Below, piece after piece: positions 18,314-26,250 of a stretch of 64,000 bases of DNA (the stretch's first letter is position 1; each line of letters begins with the position of its first letter). The notes beneath the pieces are model-generated. The model did not search any database, was not told the origin of the DNA, and saw nothing but the letters and a program-made list of their open reading frames with translations. Source of the DNA: Obesumbacterium proteus (GTDB taxonomy: Bacteria > Pseudomonadota > Gammaproteobacteria > Enterobacterales > Enterobacteriaceae); NCBI RefSeq assembly GCF_001586165.1, contig NZ_CP014608.1, positions 4,898,001-4,962,000 of the forward strand, written 5' to 3'. Made by a program: the position numbers and the translations under genes.

Positions 18314-18871
18314 ATGAAACTACAAAAACACTACTTACTTCCGTTGCTGCTGCTATCGATGTCAGTTTCGGCACATAATTTTCAGCAAGACCAGCGCGTC
18401 GCGCCCGTGGGTATCAGCGACCGTGGAGAGCTGAACTATCAGAATAATGAGTTTAGCTACAAAAACTGGAACAGTGCCCAGTTGGGAGGAAAAGTACGAG
18501 TCATTCAGCATATCGCTGGACGTACTTCTGCCAAGGACATGAACGATCCATTAATTGAAGCCATCAAGAAAGCTGGTTTGCCGCACGACAGATATCAAAC
18601 CACCACCATCGTGAATACTGATGACGCGATTATTGGAACAGGGCCATTCGTTCGCAGCAGTATTGAAAGCAGCAAGAAGGAGTTTCCGTGGTCGCAATTT
18701 ATCGTTGACGATAAAGGTGCTGCGAAAAAAGCATGGGACTTACAGCCAAAAGGATCGGCGATTGTCGTTCTGGATAAACAAGGCAACGTAAAATTTGCGA
18801 AAGATGGCGCGCTGACGCCGCAGGAAGTACAGCAGGTTATCGGCCTGCTGCATCAGCTGTTAGGTTCTTAA
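18314..18871 (+). CDS. ytfJ: periplasmic thioredoxin-fold protein YtfJ
   Basis: A 185-residue YtfJ_HI0045-family protein with a signal peptide (about 1-20, ...SMSVSA-HNF). The rest fits a thioredoxin-like fold (GGKVRVIQHIAGR, PWSQFIVDDKG, GSAIVVLDKQG), but I see no CXXC pair, so redox activity is doubtful. Function unknown. It converges on cysQ with a 4-base gap and no room for a terminator between them. Confidence 0.88.
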   Translation: MKLQKHYLLPLLLLSMSVSAHNFQQDQRVAPVGISDRGELNYQNNEFSYKNWNSAQLGGKVRVIQHIAGRTSAKDMNDPLIEAIKKAGLPHDRYQTTTIVNTDDAIIGTGPFVRSSIESSKKEFPWSQFIVDDKGAAKKAWDLQPKGSAIVVLDKQGNVKFAKDGALTPQEVQQVIGLLHQLLGS

Positions 18872-18875
18872 AAGC

Positions 18876-19616
18876 CTAAAAGAGAGAAACACGGAACCCC
18901 GGATTCAGGAAGGATTCTGCCGGGGTATAATCCAGCGTTTTCCCCTGCCAATCGCGGATCTGCGCACCAGCAGCAAGCGCAACCGCATGCCCCGCCGCCG
19001 TATCCCAAACGTTAGTTGGCCCGAAGCGTGGATAAAGTTGAGCTTTCCCCTCTGCGACTAAACAGAATTTCAGCGAAGAACCTACGGCAACCGTTTGATG
19101 CTCACCCAACTGAGCCAAATAATCTCTCAACTCGTCATCGGCATGGGAACGGCTTACGACTACCAGCGGTGGATTAGCATTGCTGACGTGGATTTGCTCG
19201 CGCACACCATTCTCTTCTTTCCAAGCTTTACCGCGCTCCGCACAATACAAAGCATCGTTAACCGGCGCATAAACCACGCCCATCACAGGGGCGCCGTTTT
19301 CGATCAGGGCGATATTGACCGTGAACTCACCGTTGCGGCTAATAAACTCCTTGGTGCCATCTAACGGATCCACCAGCCAATAGCGTTGCCAATGTTGGCG
19401 GATCGCCCACGATGGCGGATCTTCTTCAGACAGCAAAGGGATCTCAGGCGTCAGTTTCGCCAAGCCATCGCGGATCACACGATGCGCCGCCAGATCTGCC
19501 GCAGTGACTGGAGAGTCATCAGATTTATGCTCTACGTTAAGAGGTTTATCGTCTTGATAGACGACCATTATTGCCTCTCCGGCCTCACGCGCCAGTCGGG
19601 AAATTTGTTCTAACAT
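18876..19616 (-). CDS. cysQ: 3'(2'),5'-bisphosphate nucleotidase CysQ
   Basis: A 246-residue lithium-sensitive phosphatase of the inositol-monophosphatase superfamily that degrades PAP to AMP in sulfate assimilation. Metal ligands are in EED (64-66) and DPLDGTKEF (83-91), with the second WDTAAGHAV motif near 205. ATG 19616 is used because GAGGTAGGT precedes it; an upstream in-frame start is possible. Membrane-peripheral or cytosolic. Confidence 0.96.
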   Translation of the reverse strand: MLEQISRLAREAGEAIMVVYQDDKPLNVEHKSDDSPVTAADLAAHRVIRDGLAKLTPEIPLLSEEDPPSWAIRQHWQRYWLVDPLDGTKEFISRNGEFTVNIALIENGAPVMGVVYAPVNDALYCAERGKAWKEENGVREQIHVSNANPPLVVVSRSHADDELRDYLAQLGEHQTVAVGSSLKFCLVAEGKAQLYPRFGPTNVWDTAAGHAVALAAGAQIRDWQGKTLDYTPAESFLNPGFRVSLF

Positions 19617-19757
19617 ACCTACCTCTTTAAACAATGATGTCGTTTAGAAGACTAGTTTTTTTTGTGTTGAATAGCCATCTTTTGGTGGGTATAGCGGAGT
19701 GTTTCGCACTTCTAGAAAAACAGAGTGATGATTAACCTATCTGATATTTATGTAATC

Positions 19758-20238
19758 GCGATGTAAGGTTTCGACCGCCTCTCAGCAACGGTATTCACAT
19801 GCAAACTAAGTGAAGGCGTCCGAGTCGGGTGCGCCAGCGCGCGCACCCAACACCCGCGCGCTTTTATCCGAGATGCCATCTCCGCTCCGGTTTGGTATCG
19901 CCCATCCCGGGCGCCCCAAACTCCACCGGTACATCCCTGTACCGGTGGCTCTCTCTACCAAAACTTAAACAATTAAAAGATAAAAAAAGAAGAGATAAGA
20001 AAATAAGAAAATCTTTGTCTTTTCAATGTTAGATGGAATGCATTTTAGAGCCGCCAGCAGGGATGCTGGTGGCAGGTTGAGGGCGTACAGGATGTACGCT
20101 CCGAGACCGGTCGGCCAAACGGCTCGGTGAAAAGCGCGAGAGTCGAGAGGTTGCGCGCTGGCAACCTCTCGTCGGACGCCTACGCCAGTAGTTTCATGGA
20201 AACACAGATGCTCACGGGCGGACTAAATCTTTCACCGT
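19758..20238. repeat. large bipartite palindromic element, copy A
   Basis: A 481-bp non-coding element occupying most of the cysQ-cpdB gap, with a second copy at 57815-58285. Two ~210-bp arms read outward from an AT-rich core (about 19955-20045). Left-arm hairpins are at 19827-19848, 19891-19920 and 19923-19948 (11-bp perfect stem, loop TCCC). Right-arm hairpins are at 20050-20073 (loop GGGA), 20083-20099 (loop GGA) and 20144-20171 (11-bp stem, loop GCGCTG). The arms are homologous to each other in inverted orientation and end in imperfect inverted termini. Open frames inside are short and not conserved between copies in a protein-like way. I do not recognise it as REP, ERIC, RSA or an IS. 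Confidence 0.85.
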
Positions 20239-20351
20239 TCTAACATAAAATATTCTAGACGTAAGGTAGCGTTTGAGCCTCCACACTCGGACGCCTACAC
20301 CAGTAGTTTCATATAAACGCAGATGCTCACGGGCGGACGAAACCTTACACC
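20172..20351 (+). repeat. tandem extra copy of the element tail (two 65-nt units)
   Basis: The terminal 65 nt of the right arm (20172-20236, starting TCGGACGCCTAC) is repeated in the same orientation at 20287-20351 with roughly nine differences. The second unit ends CGAAACCTTACACC, a better inverted match to the element's left end than the first. A further GGACGCCTT occurs at 20414. The rest of the gap to cpdB includes a C-rich tract near 20382-20397. Confidence 0.8.
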
Positions 20352-20522
20352 ATATCTAGCATACTCAGGCAGTGATTAAACCACCCCACCCCCCCCCATC
20401 TGTGAACTCCCCCACGGACGCCTTCTCCTTTATCTGGCAGAGTTCACACTTCTGGAAATACCTTCATCGTAGTTACACGTTTAATTGCGATGCTTGTCAT
20501 AAATACACTCATGGAGATCACC

Positions 20523-22472
20523 ATGTCCGCTCGCCCCCTTTCTTACTCTCTGCTGGCCCTGCTTATTGCTGGTTCTGCGCAGGCTGCGACCGTTGATTTA
20601 CGCATACTCGAAACCAGCGACCTGCACAGCAATATGATGGATTTCGATTATTACAAAGATAAGCCCACTGAAAAGTTTGGCCTAGTGCGTACCGCAAGCC
20701 TCATCAACGATGCTCGCCATGAAGCCACCAACAGCGTTTTAGTCGATAACGGCGATCTCATCCAAGGCAGTCCATTGGGCGATTACATGGCAGCGAAGGG
20801 ATTGAAAGACGGCGAAGTTCATCCCGTTTATAAGGCGATGAATACGCTGGATTACACCGTGGGCAACATCGGTAACCATGAGTTTAACTATGGCTTAGAT
20901 TATCTGAAGAAAGCGCAGGCCGGAGCGAAATTTCCCTATATCAATGCCAACGTGGTCGATGCCAAAACCGGTGAACCGATTTGGAAGCCGTACCTGATCG
21001 CTGAAAAGCAGGTCAAAGACCGTGATGGAAAAATGCATACGCTGCGCATCGGCTACATTGGTTTTGTGCCACCACAAATCATGACCTGGGATAAGTCCAA
21101 TCTGGCGGGCAAAGTGAAGGTAAATGACATCACTGAAACTGCCCGTCGATATGTACCGCAGATGAAAAAAGAAGGCGCCGATCTGATTGTCGCCATTCCA
21201 CACTCTGGCTTATCCAGCCTTCCTTATCAGGCCATGGCTGAAAACTCGGTTTACTATCTGAGCCAAGTGCCGGATATCAACGCCATTATGTTCGGTCATT
21301 CACACGCTGTTTTCCCGAGCAAAGATTTTGCCGATATCAAAGGTGTTAATATTGATAAAGGCACGTTGAACGGTATCCCTGCCGTGATGCCTGGACAATG
21401 GGGAGATCATTTAGGTCTGGTCGATCTGGTGATTAACAACGATCAAGGCAGTTGGAAAGTCGAAGAGGCAACTGCGCAGGCACGTCCAATTTACGATCTC
21501 GCGAATAAAAAATCATTGGCGGCAGAAGACGCAACTTTAGTTAAGGTGCTGAAAGACGATCACAAAGGTACCCGTGATTTCGTCAGCCAGCCTATCGGTA
21601 AATCCAACGGTAATATGTACAGCTATCTGGCGCTGATCCAAGACGATCCAACGGTACAGATCGTAAATAACGCCCAACGTGCCTACGTGGAACACTATAT
21701 CCAAGGCGATCCGGATCTGGCCGATATCCCCGTGCTGTCTGCCGCAGCGCCGTTTAAAGTTGGCGGGCGTAAAAACGATCCGGCCAGCTATGTGGAAGTC
21801 GAAAAAGGTCAGCTTACCTTCCGCAACGCCGCCGATCTTTATCTGTATCCAAATACGTTAGTGGTCGTCAAAGCCAGTGGCGCCGATGTGAAAGAGTGGC
21901 TGGAATGCTCCGTTGGGCAGTACAACCAAATCGATGTGAACAGCAACAAGCCTCAGGAATTGATTAACTGGGACGGCTTCCGTACCTACAATTTCGACAT
22001 CATTGACGGCGTAAATTATCAGGTTGATGTTAGCCAGCCTGCGCGCTATGACGGCGAGTGTGCACTGATAAACCCTAAATCCGAACGTATTAAGGCACTC
22101 ACATTCAACGGCAAACCGATCGATCCTAAAGCCCAATTCCTCATCGCGACCAACAACTACCGCGCCTACGGTGGCAAGTTTGCAGGAACCGGCGATAAGC
22201 ATATTGCGTTTGCTTCACCTGATGAAAATCGCGCCGTACTTGCCGACTATATTCGTACCGAAACCCAAAAACATGGCGCAGTCACTCCGCAGGTCGATAA
22301 CAACTGGCGGCTCGCGCCGATTCACAGCAAAACCCCGCTGGATATTCGCTTTGAAACTTCACCGAGTGAAAAAGCGAGTAAATTCATTTCTGAACATGCC
22401 CAGTATCCGCTTATCAGCAAAGGCCAAGATAATCTAGGTTTTGTGCTGTATCAGATTGATCTACAGAAGTAA
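20523..22472 (+). CDS. cpdB: 2',3'-cyclic-nucleotide 2'-phosphodiesterase/3'-nucleotidase (periplasmic)
   Basis: A 649-residue bifunctional enzyme that hydrolyses 2',3'-cyclic nucleotides to 3'-nucleotides and then to nucleosides. Signal peptide about 1-22 (SARPLSYS ... AQA-AT). The metallophosphoesterase domain shows LETSDLHSN, GNHEFNYG and GHSHAVF; the C-terminal 5'-nucleotidase domain includes TNNYRAYGG. The ATG at 20523 has GGAG six bases upstream and begins the signal peptide, so earlier in-frame starts are discarded. Divergent from cysQ as in E. coli, but with a 906-bp gap filled by the palindromic element. Confidence 0.96.
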   Translation: MSARPLSYSLLALLIAGSAQAATVDLRILETSDLHSNMMDFDYYKDKPTEKFGLVRTASLINDARHEATNSVLVDNGDLIQGSPLGDYMAAKGLKDGEVHPVYKAMNTLDYTVGNIGNHEFNYGLDYLKKAQAGAKFPYINANVVDAKTGEPIWKPYLIAEKQVKDRDGKMHTLRIGYIGFVPPQIMTWDKSNLAGKVKVNDITETARRYVPQMKKEGADLIVAIPHSGLSSLPYQAMAENSVYYLSQVPDINAIMFGHSHAVFPSKDFADIKGVNIDKGTLNGIPAVMPGQWGDHLGLVDLVINNDQGSWKVEEATAQARPIYDLANKKSLAAEDATLVKVLKDDHKGTRDFVSQPIGKSNGNMYSYLALIQDDPTVQIVNNAQRAYVEHYIQGDPDLADIPVLSAAAPFKVGGRKNDPASYVEVEKGQLTFRNAADLYLYPNTLVVVKASGADVKEWLECSVGQYNQIDVNSNKPQELINWDGFRTYNFDIIDGVNYQVDVSQPARYDGECALINPKSERIKALTFNGKPIDPKAQFLIATNNYRAYGGKFAGTGDKHIAFASPDENRAVLADYIRTETQKHGAVTPQVDNNWRLAPIHSKTPLDIRFETSPSEKASKFISEHAQYPLISKGQDNLGFVLYQIDLQK

Positions 22473-22480
22473 TACTAAGT

Positions 22481-22512
22481 CCCCCCGCTAGTTAGTAGTG
22501 GGGGGATATTCT
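22481..22512 (+). terminator. probable cpdB terminator
   Basis: Nine-bp stem CCCCCCGCT / AGTGGGGGG (one G-T pair) right after the cpdB stop, followed by ATATTCTTTAT. It lies between convergent cpdB and the kinase gene. Confidence 0.65.
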
Positions 22513-22523
22513 TTATAAACCAA

Positions 22524-23324
22524 TCAGATATCCAATTCGTCAGCGGCAAATCTCGCGATGCTCATGCGGCTAGCAACATAATCCAACTCATTATCTTCTA
22601 GAAACCAAGCCGCCGATAATCCCGCGTAGGCCATAATCCACATCAGCAATCTTTGCCTATCTAAGTTTGCTGCCTGCGTAACCACGGCGAGCTGGCGCAA
22701 AAAACGCTCGCGCTGTGTACACGTTGAAAGCTCAGGATTGCAAAACAAGTTTGCATAATCATAACCGCGCTCTCCGAATAAGCCTTTTGGATCAATCGCT
22801 AGCCATCCACGCTCACCAAAATCTAAAACATTTCCATGGTGTATATCACCGTGTAAAACCACTTCGTCTTGTGGGCTAGACAGCAACGTTTCGGCAACCG
22901 AACAACACAATGACATTAGTGAACCATGAGATACAGCCTGCCGTAATGCGTTAAAACGCTGATGCAGTGTCTCCAGCGGAGGTGTCGTTTCTTCACGGCG
23001 AGTGTGCAGCTGAGTAACCACACGGCAAATAATCTGGCTCGCCTCATCGTCTTGGCTATGTTTAGCCATATGCAGCAGATTTTTGGCTCCGCACGCACGC
23101 TCCATCAGCAAGGCTTCGTTATGATGAGCAACAACCTTCGCAGCACCATTGCCATTCCACCATTGCATTAAATCGGCACCACGGCGCTCCTCTTCAACCA
23201 GAGCAAGTTTCAGCATTAATGGAATGCCATCGCATAATACTGGCAGTAGCTGACTGCTATGTGTCTGTATCGGTGCGCCATCAGCCTGTAAATTCCACCG
23301 AGTTAACCAATGGGAAAACATCAT
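22524..23324 (-). CDS. APH(6)/hydroxyurea-type aminoglycoside phosphotransferase-like kinase
   Basis: A 266-residue protein of the APH_6_hur family (streptomycin 6-phosphotransferase-like). The Brenner motif HGDIHHGN is at 158-165, and the metal-binding D178 sits in the family-typical LAIDPKGLFGERGYDYANLF. In the N-lobe, LMLKLA resembles the ATP-binding lysine strand. Whether it modifies streptomycin or another substrate cannot be told from sequence; chromosomal relatives are widespread. It starts ATGATG after GGAGAG, so either methionine may be used. E. coli has ytfF/ytfG/ytfH-type genes here, so this is an accessory gene. Confidence 0.82.
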   Translation of the reverse strand: MMFSHWLTRWNLQADGAPIQTHSSQLLPVLCDGIPLMLKLALVEEERRGADLMQWWNGNGAAKVVAHHNEALLMERACGAKNLLHMAKHSQDDEASQIICRVVTQLHTRREETTPPLETLHQRFNALRQAVSHGSLMSLCCSVAETLLSSPQDEVVLHGDIHHGNVLDFGERGWLAIDPKGLFGERGYDYANLFCNPELSTCTQRERFLRQLAVVTQAANLDRQRLLMWIMAYAGLSAAWFLEDNELDYVASRMSIARFAADELDI

Positions 23325-23397
23325 CTCTCCTCACTTTTTATTTGTTGGATTATCGCAAATGACTCAACAACCCCCAAAGAGTTATGGCTTAATCTAT

Positions 23398-23420
23398 AAA
23401 TTGCATTTAAAATGCACTTT
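23398..23420 (+). promoter_or_regulatory. NsrR operator upstream of ytfE
   Basis: An 11-1-11 inverted repeat, AAATTGCATTT then A then AAATGCACTTT, close to the NsrR consensus (two ATGCATTT-like half sites). It ends 31 bases before the ytfE start, overlapping the expected promoter (ATAAAATATAAG follows). NsrR represses ytfE in E. coli and is encoded in this same window at 35566. Confidence 0.75.
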
Positions 23421-23451
23421 ATAAAATATAAGCATCCTGAGGAACATAACT

Positions 23452-24123
23452 ATGGCACTACGCGATCTATCATTAGGCGAGCTAGCAATCACCATCCCAC
23501 GTGCAACGCGTCTTTTCCGTCAGCATGATATGGACTTCTGCTGTGGCGGCAAACAAACTTTATTGCGCGTAGCCACCAAAAAGAATCTGAATGTGGATGA
23601 GCTAGAAGCGCAGCTGGAAGCCCTTAAGAGCGAGCCGAACAACGCCACCGCACACGACTGGCGTACAACGCCGTTGGCTGAGATCACGCCGTTTATTGTT
23701 AAGCGCTATCACGATCGTCATCGTGAACAACTGCCTGAGCTGATCCTCATGGCGGAAAAAGTAGAACGCGTACATGCCGACAAGCCAACCTGTCCAAAAG
23801 GTTTGGGTAAACAGCTGAACTTAATCTATCAAGACCTCAGTCAGCACATGATGAAAGAAGAACGTATTTTGTTCCCGCTGATTGAGCAAGGGATGGGCGC
23901 ACAGGCTGGCGGTCCAATTTCAGTGATGGAAAGCGAACATGACGACGCCGGTGAACAGCTGGAAGTGATTAAGTTCTTAACCAACAATGTCGTTCCACCT
24001 GAAGGTGCCTGCAATACTTGGCAAGCCCTCTATGCTGGAATCAACGAATTCATCAATGATCTGATGGAGCACATCAGCCTAGAAAATAACTTACTCTTCC
24101 CACGTGCGCTGCGTGGCGAATAA
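23452..24123 (+). CDS. ytfE: iron-sulfur cluster repair di-iron protein YtfE (RIC)
   Basis: A 223-residue cytosolic protein that repairs nitrosative/oxidative damage to Fe-S clusters. The N-terminal DUF542/ScdA_N domain contains DMDFCCGGKQT (24-34) with the paired cysteines. The hemerythrin-like domain supplies the di-iron histidines (HDRHREQLPE, HMMKEERILFP, ESEHDDAGEQ, MEHISLENNLLFP). Nitric-oxide control is implied by the operator at 23398-23420. Confidence 0.97.
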   Translation: MALRDLSLGELAITIPRATRLFRQHDMDFCCGGKQTLLRVATKKNLNVDELEAQLEALKSEPNNATAHDWRTTPLAEITPFIVKRYHDRHREQLPELILMAEKVERVHADKPTCPKGLGKQLNLIYQDLSQHMMKEERILFPLIEQGMGAQAGGPISVMESEHDDAGEQLEVIKFLTNNVVPPEGACNTWQALYAGINEFINDLMEHISLENNLLFPRALRGE

Positions 24124-24146
24124 CAAACCTGTCACTCTAGAACGTA

Positions 24147-24166
24147 AAAAGCCGGCAAACGCCGGC
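24147..24166 (-). terminator. rho-independent terminator after fklB
   Basis: GCCGGC / GCCGGC stem with an AAAC loop (24151-24166); on the minus strand it is followed by TTTTTAC. Between convergent ytfE and fklB and could serve both. Confidence 0.75.
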
Positions 24167-24193
24167 TTTCGCATTAATTAACGTTAATCCAAA

Positions 24194-24814
24194 TTACAAG
24201 ATTTCTAGCAGTTCAACGTCAAATACCAATGCGCTGTATGGAGGGATAGAAGCACCCGCGCCGCGTTCGCCATAAGCTAAGTTATGAGGAATATACAGCT
24301 GCCATTTTGAACCGACTGGCATCATAGTCAGTGCTTCGATCCAGCCTGGGATCACGCCATTCACTGGGAATTCTGCTGGTTGGCCACGTTCAACGGAGCT
24401 ATCAAATACGGTGCCATCAACCAAACGACCAGTATAGTGGACGCGAACCTGATCCTGACGAGCTGGAATAGTCCCTTCACCTTTTTCCAGCACTTTGAAC
24501 TGCAGGCCAGATTCGGTCACGGTAACATCATCATTCTTAGCGTTTTCTTCCAAGAATTTCTGACCCGCTTCAGCCAAGCCTTTTTGCTGTTCGCGACGCA
24601 CGGCGTCTGCGCGTTCGTGGATTTCACGCAGCGCACGATGAACGGCTTCTACAGGAACCGCCGGAGCATTCCCTTCCATCGCGTCGCGCAGGCCTGCCAA
24701 CAGGGCTTCAGGCTGTAAACCTTCCAGACCAGACTCATTCAGCTGCTGGCCAACTTGCAGACCAATACCATAACTTGCTTGCGCTTCTATACTGTCAAAA
24801 GAAGGGGTCGACAT
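24194..24814 (-). CDS. fklB: FKBP-type peptidyl-prolyl cis-trans isomerase FklB (FKBP22)
   Basis: A 206-residue protein with an N-terminal dimerisation domain (about 1-90, helices with YGIGLQVGQQL and AVHRALREIHERAD) and a C-terminal FKBP domain containing VRVHYTGRLVDGTVFDSS, IPGWIEAL and AYGERGAGASIPP. It catalyses proline isomerisation during protein folding; there is no signal peptide. E. coli FklB is also 206 residues. Preceded by AAAGGAAA. Confidence 0.96.
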   Translation of the reverse strand: MSTPSFDSIEAQASYGIGLQVGQQLNESGLEGLQPEALLAGLRDAMEGNAPAVPVEAVHRALREIHERADAVRREQQKGLAEAGQKFLEENAKNDDVTVTESGLQFKVLEKGEGTIPARQDQVRVHYTGRLVDGTVFDSSVERGQPAEFPVNGVIPGWIEALTMMPVGSKWQLYIPHNLAYGERGAGASIPPYSALVFDVELLEIL

Positions 24815-25061
24815 GGTGTTTCCTTTAATCTTTAAAATGTAGAAGACGAAGCATAGCAGCGCAGGAGCCTAGGGTAAAATCTTGCGTCCAGAAGGATGAC
24901 TTTTATCTAGGAAAAAGAAACAATAACACTTCATTTACTTGATAAGATAAAGACAGGTTATTGCTCCTAGGTAATAGATATCATTTTTCAGAGTATTAAC
25001 CTGTCACCTAGCGTCGATTTTCTCTACGCTTACGACTAAGGCACCATCAAGAGAGGTCATC

Positions 25062-25754
25062 ATGGGCAGAATCACGCCCAGGAGAAGAAGAAGCAGGCGG
25101 GTATATCAGCCCGTTTTGCGTACATGGCTCAACCTACGTCAGCGGATCTCCCCAGAACCGCAGGATCAGGAAACGGAGCATCCTATGTCTGCTAGTACGT
25201 CTGCCAAGCTGCTGGATAAGCTGAAAGTGGTTAAACAGCACCTCTACAATGTGTGGCATATGCCCGATCGCTTCGATTGGATGGAGCCGCTACCTGCTTT
25301 CCACCGCCGCTGGGTGATTGTCGCTACAGTGGTGCTTTTGCTGTCTCTTCTATGGCCTTACTCTGACCCACAAGATGCTCGTTATGTGCCTGAACAACCG
25401 CAGGAAAACGAAGTGCCTTTACAGGCTGGGATGCAAAATAACGATGCTCCACCGCCGCCGCGCGTAGCGCCAACGAATCAAACCGCCGAAAATGGCTGGC
25501 AGGAATATCATATTCAAGCGGGTCAAACCCTAGCGCAGCTATTCCGCGATAACCAACTTGATGTTAATGATGTCTTTGCCATGGCGCAGGTTGAGGGCAA
25601 CGACAAGCCCTTGAGTAACCTAAAAGCTGGGCAAGAAGTTGAGATCCAGCACAATGCGCAAGGTCAGGTCACTGCACTTAAAATTGAAACTGTCACGAAC
25701 GAACAAATCGAGTTCCGCCGCGAATCTGACGGCAGCTTTCGACGAGTTCGCTAA
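25062..25754 (+). CDS. ytfB: OapA-family protein YtfB (cell-division associated)
   Basis: A 230-residue inner-membrane protein: cytoplasmic N-terminus, OapA N-terminal segment VWHMPDRFDWMEPLPAFHRR, one transmembrane helix (WVIVATVVLLLSLLWPY, about 89-105), a proline-rich linker and a periplasmic LysM-like OapA domain beginning YHIQAGQTLAQLFRDNQL. The E. coli homologue binds peptidoglycan glycans and affects division. The first ~41 residues are unusually arginine-rich (RRRRSRR) and not part of the E. coli protein. ATG 25185 is an alternative start; ATG 25062 has GAGAGG upstream. The end overlaps the convergent DUF488 gene by 4 bases. Confidence 0.85.
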   Translation: MGRITPRRRRSRRVYQPVLRTWLNLRQRISPEPQDQETEHPMSASTSAKLLDKLKVVKQHLYNVWHMPDRFDWMEPLPAFHRRWVIVATVVLLLSLLWPYSDPQDARYVPEQPQENEVPLQAGMQNNDAPPPPRVAPTNQTAENGWQEYHIQAGQTLAQLFRDNQLDVNDVFAMAQVEGNDKPLSNLKAGQEVEIQHNAQGQVTALKIETVTNEQIEFRRESDGSFRRVR

Positions 25755-26113
25755 GCGCTAACCTGCTGTAATAGATATTCACGCAGTACAATCGCCTGAT
25801 TGTGCTGCTCATCTCGGCTGCCATAGAGCAGCGTCAGTGATTCATCGTGCTTTAACAGCTCAACTAATTCTTCACAGGCTTGATTATCCTTCAACTCTGC
25901 TCGATATCGCTCACCAAACTCTTGCCAAGACACGCGCTGCTCATGAAAAGCATGACGGAGCTCATTGCTGGGCGCAACGGCCTTAAGCCACTGCACGCCT
26001 TCAAGGCGAACTTTGGAGATACCACGCGGCCATAAGCGGTCGGTGAGGAAGGTATTAGCAGGATACGGGGCATGGACGTCGTAGACGCGGGCGATGTAGA
26101 TGGTGGCAGGCAT
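25751..26113 (-). CDS. DUF488 (YeaO-like) family protein
   Basis: A 120-residue cytosolic protein with the DUF488 signatures: an arginine-tryptophan motif TDRLWPRGISK (24-34), KAVAPSNELRHAF and LTLLYGSRDEQHNQAIVL. Function unknown; relatives are called YeaO or uroporphyrin-III methyltransferase-like without proof. Single gene ending 4 bases inside convergent ytfB. Confidence 0.85.
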   Translation of the reverse strand: MPATIYIARVYDVHAPYPANTFLTDRLWPRGISKVRLEGVQWLKAVAPSNELRHAFHEQRVSWQEFGERYRAELKDNQACEELVELLKHDESLTLLYGSRDEQHNQAIVLREYLLQQVSA

Positions 26114-26191
26114 AAGAGTCTCCTCGACAGAACTTATGCTAGTTTACGCCGTTTTTCACGATAACCCGAGATTCTGACGAGAATAGAATGC

Positions 26192-26214
26192 AAAACGCCG
26201 GCACAAGGCCGGCG
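26192..26214 (-). terminator. rho-independent terminator after rplI
   Basis: CGCCGGC / GCCGGCG stem with a 5-base loop, followed on the minus strand by TTTTGC, 36 bases past the rplI stop. Confidence 0.75.
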
Positions 26215-26250
26215 CTTTGACGAGTTACATCGTTAATAGCTTTTCAGCTA

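Noticed and set aside
19829..20032. Open frames inside the palindromic element (also at 57745-58254)
   Set aside because: They are short, rich in Arg/Pro from GC-rich stems, lack ribosome-binding sites, and are not preserved in frame between the two element copies. Differences follow stem pairing rather than codon positions.
20382..20397. C-rich homopolymer tract before cpdB as a phase-variable promoter
   Set aside because: It lies more than 120 bp upstream of the start with no promoter boxes around it; nothing links it to cpdB control.
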